Origin: Candidatus Nitrospira allomarina
GTDB taxonomy: Bacteria > Nitrospirota > Nitrospiria > Nitrospirales > UBA8639
NCBI RefSeq assembly: GCF_032050975.1
Contig: NZ_CP116967.1
Coordinates: 3,717,001 to 3,781,000 of the forward strand
Direction of reading: 5' to 3'
Length of the DNA stretch: 64,000 nt
A program made the translations under genes and the position numbers. This document shows positions 17,608 to 26,781 of the stretch, piece by piece. The notes beneath the pieces were generated by a model. That model did no database searches. It was not told the DNA's origin and saw only the letters and a list, made by a program, of their open reading frames with translations. Position 1 is the stretch's first letter, and each line of letters starts with the position of its first letter.

Positions 17608-20581
17608 TCACCGAGTCCCCAATGGTTTTGAGCGTCGATCTCTTATCTTGTACCGGGGAATCAACCGAAGGTGTTAATACGGCATCCAGGACAACATTCT
17701 CTGAGGTGAGTTTACCCCTTACACGCGGGCGAATCCCATTCGTTAAGAGTGTCACATGGCCACTCACGTCGCTTCCGGCTAGAGATCCTTCCAAATCGGT
17801 GACGTGGTATCCCACAGTAGACCTCGTGACCAGACCGGTGAGGTCCAAGGGGCCGATATCGGGTAAGCTGGCTGCCGTCAGAAAGTTCAAATCCCTGAGA
17901 TTCTTTCCTTTCATGAGAATCTGCAGCGTAAATTCTTCGGCTGGATGAGGAAGAATAAGGTGGCCGCTCAATTCCACTAACGCCTCCGGGACATCCAGCC
18001 GGACATTCATGGGCCACAATCCCCTGTCTTTCAGGAGGTCCATCATCGAACCGGTTGACGATCGAAGGCGAAATGATGTGCTGTCAAATATCCCCTCGGC
18101 ATAAAGGCGTAACGGCCCACCGTCCACAGTTTCAACTTTCAAGTTTGAAATCACCTGCACCGGGACGGGATGATCGCCCTCCCGATGAAACCTGACCGAG
18201 AGTTTTTCCCCATCGACTCGAACAGTAGAATGGTTCACCATGTCGGAAATTGTGTGACCCACACTAGAAAATTCCGCATCCAGGTTCACAACATTCTCGG
18301 TGAGGTCTACGAATCCCACCTCGGGGAAGAGATGTTCGTACCGGACATGGTCAAGGGACACGTTGCCGGAAAGCGTCGGAATCGTCCGGGTGGCATCCAA
18401 TTGAAACCTGCCATGAAAATCACCGTATGCGGATTGCTGATCCAGAATGGTTCCTTGAACATTTTCCACCTTCAACCGACCCGCTTGAAGTCCGGCTGTA
18501 AAGGTCAGACCGGCCACATTCAGTCTTCCATTTCGAACTTGGTTGATCACCATGTTCAGATCAACATCAATCGCGCGCATCCCTTCAGATGGAATGGCAC
18601 TCTCACTTTCATCCTCCGGTCGGGAAAGTTGAGTCCAATCAATTTGCTTCGATGTGAAAATCCCCGTGAGATAAGGCCTGGCCTTCTGGAAATTCATTTC
18701 CAGAATTCCCGACAAATCGCTGTTTCCAAACCGACTGCGAAAATCACTCACTTCGTACCGGTCACCCTTCTTCGTCAGCTGAGCCCTGAGAGCATACGGA
18801 CCAACAGGAGGAAGATCGGGATCAAGCTCACTGAGCCGACGTCCTTTGAGGGAGACAGCCAATGCCCCCGTCAGATCAGGCCCGCCGGTTTGTAAAAAAC
18901 CTTTGGCTTCCAGAAAAGCCCCGCCGACTTGAGCTGATATCGACAGGGGCCATGTCGTTCCCGGTGTGGCCAGATCAATCAAAGAAGTTGTCGCCAGTTT
19001 TAAATTCACAGTACTTTCCCGATACGCACCTTGAGCAACCATTGTCACCGGACCCCCTTTTGTCACACGCAGGGATCCTTCTCGCAAAACAACCGGGGTG
19101 CCGGCTTCTGGCGTTGGGTCGGAAAACCCGAAGGTGGTGCGACGGTTGTGAAGGTTCACCGTCAGCGAGTTCAAGAGTTCCGGCAACAGGCCACCACTCC
19201 CGTTAGCGGTGAGATCAAAGTCTGTAGAGCCTTCGATAGTCATCGCGCCCCCAAGAGCCCGAAGAGCAGAACCATAGTTCAAGGATCTCACCTTCGCTTG
19301 AAGCGTAGCTTGTGCCTGAGGCGGCTTGAAGTCGACCGTTAACCGGGCTTCCCCCGTCCCTCCGAAACTTTTCATTTGAATAGGATCAAGAAGCACCTGG
19401 CCTTCCCCTATGCCGGCAGTAAAAGACAACGAACCAAGATCCGCCTCGCCGAGTAAGAGCCTTGCGACCGTGACATCCAGATCGACATCCATAGGCGGAG
19501 ACGCGGGAGGAAGGGAAAGCGGTTCCTCCAGGGAAGATGCGGGTTTGGATGAGTGTTGAGGTGTAAGAGAGGTCAAGTCATGTATCTGTAAGGCATTGAA
19601 GGTCAAGCGACCGCTTATTTTCTGCCCTTCATCCCCATTCTGTATCCGCAATTGTCCACCTAGATCCGAGGCCCCCAACGTTCCACGAATTTCATTCAAG
19701 TTGATGACATCGGGAGTTTTCACGACGTGTCCTGCAAGCATGACCGGGGGAGAATCGGGAAGGTCAATCTGCAAAAGTTCATTCAGCACACTCAAACGGT
19801 CCCCCTTTATCTGGACCTGGAGTTCAAACGCCTGGTCGGAGTTCGCCTCTCCAACACTTCCTTGTATAGATGCAGATGCTCCTGTTGTAGACAGCACCCC
19901 TTCGACCGGCCAGGCGTCGGTCCAGGTAAACATGTCCATGATAGAGCCGCCAATCAGCTCAATCTTGACGGGGCTGTCGTGGTAGGCTCCTTCCAAAGAA
20001 AATGTGCTATGCCGGTCGTCGGGAGCAATGATTAATCCCCGATAAATCCACACGTCAGTCGTTTCCTCAGCAGGGTATGGCCGGTACAAAATTCGGGAGC
20101 GTTCGATGATGATTTCCCCTCTTTCTGCGAAAGTCATGAAGTCCGAGGGAACGGCCCGTGAGAACATGCCCGGTTGAGTGTCCTTCCGGAAAGTCCAGTT
20201 ATCTCGATCTTCGGACCCTTCTTCCAAAAGAAGTTCCGCTCCTTCCAACGCAATATTTTCAATCTCCAAATGGCGCCGGAGAAGGGGTCCCAAGGACAAT
20301 CCGATTTCAAGTCGGTCGGCTCGAAATAGATGTGGTTGAGAAGCCCAGGGAGGGTTAGCAACATATACATCTTCTAGAATTAAAATAGGTTGCAGGGAGA
20401 AGGTGAGTGAGATCGGTCCTTTAATCTTAACGGGTCGCTCCATGGCTGCGGAAAAACCCGCTTCCAAAGACCCTCGATAGACGTCCTCTTCATAAAAGGG
20501 GAAAAGGATATAGGCGAGGGCAATCAACACCCCAATCAGAAAAACACTCCCAAGCCCCAACCACAGAAAGCGACGACGCAT
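17582..20581 (-). CDS. AsmA-family envelope protein, N-terminal part
   Basis: 999 residues of a very large AsmA-family protein. Residues 6-29 form a single membrane anchor and are followed at once by the AsmA hallmark ('RPVKIKGPISLTFSLQPILILEDVYVANPPWASQPHLFRADRLEIGLSLGPLLRRHLEIENIALEGAELLLE' region, about 51-120). The rest is repeated beta-strand units ('GTLGASDLGGQLRI', 'SRFGNSDLSGILEM', 'GSLAGSDVSGHVTL'), which build the hydrophobic groove of bridge-like lipid transporters such as YhdP and TamB. The frame stops at TGA 17584-17582 just where the C-terminal domain should begin; that domain is in the next frame. It is in the same orientation as the pqi operon upstream, so both may serve inner-to-outer-membrane lipid traffic. 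Confidence 0.88.
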   Translation of the reverse strand: MRRRFLWLGLGSVFLIGVLIALAYILFPFYEEDVYRGSLEAGFSAAMERPVKIKGPISLTFSLQPILILEDVYVANPPWASQPHLFRADRLEIGLSLGPLLRRHLEIENIALEGAELLLEEGSEDRDNWTFRKDTQPGMFSRAVPSDFMTFAERGEIIIERSRILYRPYPAEETTDVWIYRGLIIAPDDRHSTFSLEGAYHDSPVKIELIGGSIMDMFTWTDAWPVEGVLSTTGASASIQGSVGEANSDQAFELQVQIKGDRLSVLNELLQIDLPDSPPVMLAGHVVKTPDVINLNEIRGTLGASDLGGQLRIQNGDEGQKISGRLTFNALQIHDLTSLTPQHSSKPASSLEEPLSLPPASPPMDVDLDVTVARLLLGEADLGSLSFTAGIGEGQVLLDPIQMKSFGGTGEARLTVDFKPPQAQATLQAKVRSLNYGSALRALGGAMTIEGSTDFDLTANGSGGLLPELLNSLTVNLHNRRTTFGFSDPTPEAGTPVVLREGSLRVTKGGPVTMVAQGAYRESTVNLKLATTSLIDLATPGTTWPLSISAQVGGAFLEAKGFLQTGGPDLTGALAVSLKGRRLSELDPDLPPVGPYALRAQLTKKGDRYEVSDFRSRFGNSDLSGILEMNFQKARPYLTGIFTSKQIDWTQLSRPEDESESAIPSEGMRAIDVDLNMVINQVRNGRLNVAGLTFTAGLQAGRLKVENVQGTILDQQSAYGDFHGRFQLDATRTIPTLSGNVSLDHVRYEHLFPEVGFVDLTENVVNLDAEFSSVGHTISDMVNHSTVRVDGEKLSVRFHREGDHPVPVQVISNLKVETVDGGPLRLYAEGIFDSTSFRLRSSTGSMMDLLKDRGLWPMNVRLDVPEALVELSGHLILPHPAEEFTLQILMKGKNLRDLNFLTAASLPDIGPLDLTGLVTRSTVGYHVTDLEGSLAGSDVSGHVTLLTNGIRPRVRGKLTSENVVLDAVLTPSVDSPVQDKRSTLKTIGDSVKGIGSIGR

Positions 20582-20879
20582 TGTTTCCTTTACGAATAAG
20601 TGCCTGTTTTACGTGGGATCGTTTTTCCGGACGCAACAGCCTGCAACTTGAAAAGCATGAATCTCAAGGTTATCAAACGATAAAAATTTCCTGACATGAG
20701 TTTTTTGACTCACTCTGCCCCTATCACGTCACACACCTTCGGGGGTTCCAGACCGGGCACAGTCAAAGAGACCAACAAGTGCGGGAGCGAACAAATCCAA
20801 GGAAGTTGGGTTGTCAGGGAGACAACGTGATACACGCAGCCCGCGAGAATGGGGTGACAAAAACCCTTTGTGAAGGCAA

Positions 20880-21377
20880 TCAGGGAGCACTGAATACGAT
20901 TCGCCTCAAGGTCCCTTCTCCTAACCGCCGATCAATACCTCGATAAAGAAAAAATCCCATAAAGGCCAGCCCGATGCATATCACCTTAGCGAAAATAATA
21001 GGAAGATCCTTCTGCTCCCACACATCCATGAAAGCCGCACCCAACAGACCACTTTCCCGAAACGCATGAAACATTTTTTCAGCAAATAAAACCAGGAAGG
21101 TGCATCCACTATACACGATGGTCCGATACAGAGCAGCCGCACCGAGGGAATGATGAGCATCAAACCTGGTGCCCGCTCGGGTTTTACCCAACAGGACCAC
21201 AACCTTTGCAACAATGAGTGCGCCGACCAATGCCGTGGAGAAGGCGTAAAACTCGATATGATAACCCTCCAACATCAGTTTTTTTAGAGTCAGGATGACG
21301 CCGAAACAGAAGAAAAAATACAGGGTCACTAAACCGACTTCTTTAATTTCATGTTTGACCGTTGAAAGCATCCCCAT
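20880..21377 (-). CDS. Four-helix membrane protein of unknown function
   Basis: A 165-residue protein with four predicted membrane segments (about residues 13-30, 41-63, 84-105 and 125-145) and basic loops ('KTRAGTRFDAHHSL', 'RGIDRRLGEG'). No motif that fixes a family was recognised. It lies between the AsmA gene and the pqi operon on the same strand, about 195 nt after pqiC. It may be co-transcribed with the lipid-transport genes, but a role there is only inferred from position. Confidence 0.7.
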   Translation of the reverse strand: MGMLSTVKHEIKEVGLVTLYFFFCFGVILTLKKLMLEGYHIEFYAFSTALVGALIVAKVVVLLGKTRAGTRFDAHHSLGAAALYRTIVYSGCTFLVLFAEKMFHAFRESGLLGAAFMDVWEQKDLPIIFAKVICIGLAFMGFFLYRGIDRRLGEGTLRRIVFSAP

Positions 21378-21571
21378 GAATTATTCTCCGTGTAAGTGTG
21401 CGTCTTGTCCTGCAAGTTAAACCAAAGTACCACGACCATCGATGGTGAGCATCAGATAACATCAGGATGAAAAGTCCCGTCGGATTGTGTGCACATGGCG
21501 ATCCATGACCCCTAGGGCCATTTTTAAGTGTGTCTCTGCACGCAGCAAAACACATCCCTGCCAATGGCAGT

Positions 21572-22222
21572 TTATGAAGTTGAGCCAGGTAGGATTGTGG
21601 GGAGAAGCAACTTAATGGCCTCGGCAATCTCGCGACTGAGATCCTCAAGATTCTGACTCATGGCCTCAACCAGCGCTTCATAATCCTGGCTTGTGGGATG
21701 ATGGGTCACATGCGTTTTCCTTGTGGTGAAGACTGTTTGTTCATCTCCATCCAAAAGGCTCCACCGTGCTGACAAGACGGCCTCCCCTCCCCTGGTCCCA
21801 TCAAACTGCAAGATATCCACAACAATTTGGTAATCCACGGGAGTTGTTCTCCTCCACGGATACTGTTCGATCCGATCCGTCGAAAGCATGGCTGAGAGAT
21901 TTTCCGCCAGGACGTGAGACACATTTTCGCTCAACGGTTCAGCCCATTTATGAAATTCCGCCAACTCGACCTCATGCCCACCCGATTGAGTCACAATTTG
22001 CGGCCGGTCCAAATATTTTGGAAGGGTGACCGGCCCCAATCCAAAGGACAGGCTTGAGGCTTTCGTGTCTGATAAGCCTGAAACGGAGGATGGCGGCAGG
22101 GCTCGCAACAAATAAAAATGCGAAGGTTGACTCGTCCCGCACCCCAAGATAGTCAGAAGGGTTACGCAGGCCACGATGATACGGAAACCATGTATGATGC
22201 TGTTCATGTCCACCTCATTCAA
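21572..22222 (-). CDS. pqiC: PqiC-like auxiliary lipoprotein
   Basis: A 216-residue lipoprotein with lipobox ILGC (Cys28). It matches the ABC-type transport auxiliary lipoprotein family (PqiC/YmbA): 'SHFYLLRALPP' after the lipidated cysteine, 'LGPVTLPKYLDRPQIVTQ', 'AEFHKWAEPLSENVSHVLAENLSAML' and 'VDYQIVVDILQFDG'. In E. coli PqiC sits on the inner face of the outer membrane and joins the PqiB tube. The ATG overlaps the stop of pqiB by four bases (ATGA), so translation is coupled. Confidence 0.9.
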   Translation of the reverse strand: MNEVDMNSIIHGFRIIVACVTLLTILGCGTSQPSHFYLLRALPPSSVSGLSDTKASSLSFGLGPVTLPKYLDRPQIVTQSGGHEVELAEFHKWAEPLSENVSHVLAENLSAMLSTDRIEQYPWRRTTPVDYQIVVDILQFDGTRGGEAVLSARWSLLDGDEQTVFTTRKTHVTHHPTSQDYEALVEAMSQNLEDLSREIAEAIKLLLPTILPGSTS

Positions 22223-23880
22223 TGTTTCCCTTTGACTAATGCTTCAGGATGTTGTTCGAGATAATCGGCCAAAACCCGAATAGAGCGGGCGGCAGCAGAC
22301 AGCTCCTTCAGGGCACTGTTCATATTCACCGCAGCAGGTGAATTGGGATCAATCTGCTGTATTCCTTTCTGGACCATCACCAGGGTGTTATCTAAATTCG
22401 TCATCAGTGTATCAACCTGCCGGTCAAGACCCTCAGTGAACTTTTCCACATTTCCTAATGCTGCATTAAGATTGTGGACGGCTTTTTGCGTGTCGGGAGA
22501 ATTGACCAAACGGTTGCCGCCTTCGACGGTTTCCAGTATTTCCTTGGCAATTTTATCAAGAGGCAACCGTCGAACTTCTGCCATCACATCGGTAACCGTT
22601 CGTCGCAATTCATCCATCGCTGCGGGTACTGCCGGAATCTCCGGATATTTTCCGGACATAATCAGCTCTTTCTCTGGAAGATTCTGGTGGAAATCAAGCC
22701 CGACGAACAACTGTCCGGTCAGCAGGCTCCCGGTCAACAGTTGAGCTCTCAACCCGCGTTTCACCATATGCTTTATGATAGCGTATTGATCCTCTAATAC
22801 GTGTGATTGCACAACCTGTATGGTGGTGATTCGTTCCGGCTGGATCTCGATAAGCACGGGAATTTTAATTTCAAGCGTCTTAGGGTCAAGCTTGACCGCG
22901 ATATCGGAGACGATCCCGATTTTAATTCCCCGGAATTCCACAGGAGCCCCGACGCTCAAGCCCCTCACTGATCCATCGAAATTGATGACAAACGGACGCG
23001 TCATGACATATTTCTCGTCTTGAATACTGGTAAAATTCTCAAAAAGTTTAAAGGCCGTGCCCGGTTGGCTGGGCTCACCCGACCCTCCTGCGGTTGCCGG
23101 AGTATCGAATGCAATTCCTCCGGTGAGGAGGGAGGAGAGCGATTCCATCTTCACATCAAGGCCTTCTGCCCCAAACGATACTTCAAACCCGCTTAACTGC
23201 CAGAATCGGCTGGTATCCCGTACCCGCAGATGATGCGGGGCTTGAATGAAAATATCAATCAACACACCCTCGCCTTCCTTGTCCAAGGCATAGTCAAGAA
23301 CACGTCCAACCTGAATATCGTGATAAAAGACCGGGGCACCGGGGGCACTCGATCCCAGATTTTCCGCCTGCAATTGGAATTGAGCCCCTTGGTCTTCCCG
23401 TGTCACTCCAGGTGGTTTCTCCAGTCCCGTGAATGTTCGAGCCGAAGGTCCAGGTCTGGGATCCATGGCAATATAGGCTCCGGACACTAATGTCTCAAGC
23501 CCCGAAATACCGCCTAATCCCAGCCGGGGACGGACCACCCAAAACTGGGCATTTTCCGTGAGGTGAGGCTCAGCCTGTTTGCCGAGTTCTGCGGTCACAA
23601 CCACGTGAGAGAGGTCATGACTGATATGCACGGTTTTGACGGTTCCGACCTCAATGGACTTGTATTTAATTTTGGTTTTTCCGGTTTCCAACCCGGCCCC
23701 ATCTTTAAAGGTGATGGTGACCGTTGGCCCCTTTTCGGAGATGGTTTTGAAAATTAGCCACCCTCCGATAAGAGCCGCAACGATAGGAATAATCCACACG
23801 ATGGAAATCCCGCGCTTTTTTTGTACTGTGGCTTTGGGCAAATCCTCGAAATCGCCAGGATTGAATTCCTTGTCCTTCAT
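22219..23880 (-). CDS. pqiB: PqiB-like MCE protein
   Basis: A 553-residue MCE protein. An N-terminal membrane anchor (about residues 24-45) is followed by three MCE domains, recognisable from 'GPTVTITFKDGAGLETGKTKIKY' (about 51-75), 'SSAPGAPVFYHDIQVGRVLDY' (about 173-195) and 'GSVRGLSVGAPVEFRGIKIGIV' (about 300-325). A long C-terminal helix with heptad-like spacing follows ('GNRLVNSPDTQKAVHNLNAALGNVEKF' onward, about 440-545). In E. coli, PqiB hexamers stack their MCE rings and use the C-terminal helices as a needle across the periplasm to move lipids between membranes. Both ends overlap neighbours by four bases, so it is the core of the pqi operon. Confidence 0.93.
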   Translation of the reverse strand: MKDKEFNPGDFEDLPKATVQKKRGISIVWIIPIVAALIGGWLIFKTISEKGPTVTITFKDGAGLETGKTKIKYKSIEVGTVKTVHISHDLSHVVVTAELGKQAEPHLTENAQFWVVRPRLGLGGISGLETLVSGAYIAMDPRPGPSARTFTGLEKPPGVTREDQGAQFQLQAENLGSSAPGAPVFYHDIQVGRVLDYALDKEGEGVLIDIFIQAPHHLRVRDTSRFWQLSGFEVSFGAEGLDVKMESLSSLLTGGIAFDTPATAGGSGEPSQPGTAFKLFENFTSIQDEKYVMTRPFVINFDGSVRGLSVGAPVEFRGIKIGIVSDIAVKLDPKTLEIKIPVLIEIQPERITTIQVVQSHVLEDQYAIIKHMVKRGLRAQLLTGSLLTGQLFVGLDFHQNLPEKELIMSGKYPEIPAVPAAMDELRRTVTDVMAEVRRLPLDKIAKEILETVEGGNRLVNSPDTQKAVHNLNAALGNVEKFTEGLDRQVDTLMTNLDNTLVMVQKGIQQIDPNSPAAVNMNSALKELSAAARSIRVLADYLEQHPEALVKGKH

Positions 23881-24506
23881 GATTTCTCCTCTATGTTGTC
23901 CCAGATCAATCGGGGATCGAAACTCATGGCGGCAAACATGGTCAAAATCACCACTGCGGCGAATGAGATCGCCCCCGGCCCGGGTTCAATTGTCGCCACG
24001 GCATCAAGTTTTACCAGGGCAATTAAAATCGAAATCATAAAAATATCAATCATGGACCACCGGCCGACCACCTCGGTCATCCGGTATAACTTTGTCCGTT
24101 GGCTTGGGCGCCATTGAGATTTGTATTGGACAGAAAGCAACAGATACGTCAGCGCCAGGAGCTTTAAAACCGGCACGGTAATGCTGGCGAAAAATACCAG
24201 CAAGGCAATCGGCATCATTCCGGCATGAATGAGTTCCTTGACCCCGCTCAGGATTGTATCCGCTTCGCCTTTCCCAAACGAAATCACCGTCATCACCGGA
24301 AGCAGGTTGGCCGGGATATACAAAATATAGGCGGCAATCAATAGGGCCCACGTGCGCGAAATACTATTGGGTTTTCGCAGGTGAAGATGGGCCTCGCAGC
24401 GAGGGCAGATGGCCTCCCCCTCACTCAATAGTGGGGATATTCGACTGAGTTGATGGCAGGCATGACAACTCATGAGCCCCGACCGGGCTGCGGTGGGGCC
24501 GCTCAC
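23877..24506 (-). CDS. pqiA: PqiA-like membrane protein, second copy
   Basis: PqiA-domain inner-membrane protein of 209 residues from the chosen GTG at 24506. The open frame extends eight codons further to a TTG, but GTG overlaps the stop of the upstream pqiA (GTGA) and has GGAGAAG 6 nt before it. A zinc-ribbon-like start has two CxxC pairs ('CHAC' and 'CPRC'), followed by four membrane segments with family motifs 'ANLLPVMTV', 'LLVFFASITVPVLKL' and 'RWSMIDIFMISILIALVKL'. E. coli PqiA carries two such units in one chain; here they are two genes. Its stop overlaps the pqiB start by four bases. Confidence 0.92.
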   Translation of the reverse strand: MSGPTAARSGLMSCHACHQLSRISPLLSEGEAICPRCEAHLHLRKPNSISRTWALLIAAYILYIPANLLPVMTVISFGKGEADTILSGVKELIHAGMMPIALLVFFASITVPVLKLLALTYLLLSVQYKSQWRPSQRTKLYRMTEVVGRWSMIDIFMISILIALVKLDAVATIEPGPGAISFAAVVILTMFAAMSFDPRLIWDNIEEKS

Positions 24507-25114
24507 GCAATCTTCTCCATTTTTTCCCAAACCGCATGGGTGTCCAGTGCAGAGTCGGCGGCAGCCAGGGTCAGGATTAAGGCGACAAATGAATAAATCG
24601 CCACACCGGGAACCAGATTGGCCAAATCCGACAACTTCACCACGGCAACGATCACTCCCAGCAAATATACGTCCATCATGGCCCAGGTCCGGCAGTGCTC
24701 AACTATCCGAAAGACCAGCGCGGCGTGCCACGGTCGCTTGTTGAATTCCAGCGGCCCAAGAACGTATAACATGCCGAGGATTTTCAGGGCTGGAAAAATG
24801 ATACTTGCACACAACACCAGAACCCCTAACGCCCACATTTCCCGGTCAAAGAACTCCCTCACCCCTGTGGATAGAAGGCTCTCCTGAACACGGCCATTGA
24901 GCTCGAATGTCATAAACGGGAAAACATTCGCCAGGGTAAAGAAAATGAGACTGGCCAAGGCCAGGATGATGGTATGTTCGAAACTATCCCGTTTTTTCGC
25001 ATACAACGATGCGCCACATCTCGAACACCTGGCCCGCTCACCATACTGTAGCGGGTGAATACGATGAAGAAGATCGCATTCATGACAGGCAATTAAGGTA
25101 TGGAGGGCGGCCAT
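24503..25114 (-). CDS. pqiA: PqiA-like membrane protein, first copy
   Basis: PqiA-domain inner-membrane protein of 203 residues from ATG 25114 (the frame is open 30 codons further upstream, but those residues are polar and unlike the family). It shows 'CHEC' and 'CSRC' metal-site pairs, then four membrane segments with 'ANVFPFMTFELNGR', 'LVLCASIIFPALKILGMLYVL' and 'RTWAMMDVYLLGVIVAVVKL'. It opens the operon pqiA-pqiA-pqiB-pqiC, in which every junction is a four-base overlap. PqiA is thought to be the inner-membrane partner that feeds lipids to or takes lipids from the PqiB tube. Confidence 0.9.
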   Translation of the reverse strand: MAALHTLIACHECDLLHRIHPLQYGERARCSRCGASLYAKKRDSFEHTIILALASLIFFTLANVFPFMTFELNGRVQESLLSTGVREFFDREMWALGVLVLCASIIFPALKILGMLYVLGPLEFNKRPWHAALVFRIVEHCRTWAMMDVYLLGVIVAVVKLSDLANLVPGVAIYSFVALILTLAAADSALDTHAVWEKMEKIA

Positions 25115-25749
25115 GTCATTCCCGTTCGATCCGGCTGGAAACACATCATCTCCACTGTGCGTCCTCAATGGAATGTCCCATCGTGTCGCTGATGCTTGTA
25201 ACACATTCGAGAAAATTTTTCACCAGCAACTGGCCACCAAACACAAGGCATTCGGCACGAATGGGACTATTAAAGCTTGATTGCGGCCTTGGATAACCTC
25301 CCATAATATAATGAAGGATTAACCAGGATAAGCCAAAAACACCCCCAAGCCTTTTCACCAAAATACGGTTCCGGACATGAAGGGATCGCTCGAGAACCCC
25401 AATGTCCTCATATCGCCCTTACTCAACGAAGGGTTGGAGATGAACCCGGATTTTGGAAAGGAGAAGCCCGTACGGAAACACGGACAAGAGGCAAGAACGC
25501 CGCTGACGGACTTTTTCCCCACCCTGCTAGAGAGAAAGAACGGACAGTCCCCACCCCGCAAGGTGAACCATGCCTAAAACCATAGCTCCCCGATAATCCG
25601 TTTGAGACTTTTCCGAGCCATGTTACATGTTCAAGGTAGATTCAGCATTCAGAAGCAAGGCTACAAGTACACCACAGAAAAATTCCCCGGAAGCCATTAC
25701 CCTATCAAAACAGGCTTAAATGCGTTCTTCCTGATTGTCCAATCCTGTG
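25115..25749. other. Intergenic stretch
   Basis: About 635 bases upstream of the pqi operon. It should contain the pqi promoter. Open frames (for example 25377-25577) have no ribosome site or recognisable pattern. No RNA or repeat was seen. Confidence 0.4.
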
Positions 25750-26127
25750 TTAAAGCGGGCCTCTGGTGACACTTTGGACCACAAGGGTTTTATCATCAAA
25801 GGTGATGGTCAGCGACTCCCCCTTGTCCTGTGAGGTGCTCTGAAGATCCATATACGAATAGGTCCAGATGTGAATATGTCCCTCATGCGTCTGGGTTTTG
25901 AGGCGGGCGACGGGCTCTCCAAGCAGGGTTAACACCTCATCCTGAGTGGTGGTCTGCGGGATGATTTCTTTTTCGATTCCTATGGGTATCGGTCTCTCAC
26001 CCATCTCATAGAGATAGGCTGGGTTTTGCGCACATGCGGCGAGGAGAATCGTGAGAACGAATGACCATGTTTTTTGTAGCCCATACCTTTGTCTGTTCCT
26101 AAAATCAGATTTTTCTCGTAGCATCAT
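25750..26127 (-). CDS. BamE/SmpA-like lipoprotein
   Basis: A 125-residue lipoprotein (lipobox LAAC, Cys32). The mature part has the SmpA/OmlA pattern: 'IIPQTTTQDEVLTLLGEPV' (helix-turn with the typical T..eV...lG.P), then strands 'HIHIWTYSYMDL' and 'SLTITFDDKTLVVQSVTRG'. BamE-like folds occur both in the BAM complex and as stand-alone outer-membrane lipoproteins; the longer loop and isolated position favour the second. An extended basic N-region precedes the hydrophobic core. Confidence 0.75.
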   Translation of the reverse strand: MMLREKSDFRNRQRYGLQKTWSFVLTILLAACAQNPAYLYEMGERPIPIGIEKEIIPQTTTQDEVLTLLGEPVARLKTQTHEGHIHIWTYSYMDLQSTSQDKGESLTITFDDKTLVVQSVTRGPL

Positions 26128-26781
26128 GAAATGTCTCCCACAAATATAAAAATCTCATCAATCCTTTCCACCCAAGGCCATGCGGCTCTCTCAACCGATT
26201 CGGACCGGGGACCAACCCTTCTCAAAAAATTCGACCTACCAACTTGACCGTATTCATCCTGTTACAGAGCACAGGAAGAAATGTCCATCCAAACGCCGAC
26301 CTCTTAGAGGACGCTCCTAAATCCTCTCCCCATTATCCTGGCGGGCTGTATTATGAAGCATCCCTTTGAGTTTTGCATCCTCAATCGGGGGACCTATCCT
26401 ATTTCCTATGATAGACTCTGCAAAATGCCTGGGACCGGATGTTGAGGTTTTGCGCACCCGCGGCGTGTATTGACCCTGCGAAGCAATTGGCGGGAGAAAG
26501 TCTTTTCACAGATGTCCCGCAAATCTCTGTGTAACGATGAAGAACTCTCGAGACCAGCCATCCCCTCGAAATTCCGGACTGTTGCCAATGGACCAATCGC
26601 GTCGGTTTTGTGGCCTTTCCTGCCAAAGTGGAAAGACTCCTTTGCCGGCAAACTTTCTACGTCAAAAAATTCTGACCTGAAGGTACGCTTTTCTTCCCCT
26701 ATCGACCATTAGAGCGCCACAAAAAACAGATATGCCAATACACATGAAACCTCCCTCTTTCGCCATTCGGAGAAGACACCG
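26128..26781. other. Intergenic stretch
   Basis: About 650 bases between the divergent BamE-like and K+ channel genes. Several short frames are open on both strands (26399-26712) but none has a start signal or family pattern. Nothing structured was found. Confidence 0.4.

Noticed and set aside
17707-20370. Open frames on the plus strand across the AsmA gene
   Set aside because: They lie wholly inside the large AsmA frame, with no start signals or protein-like motifs.
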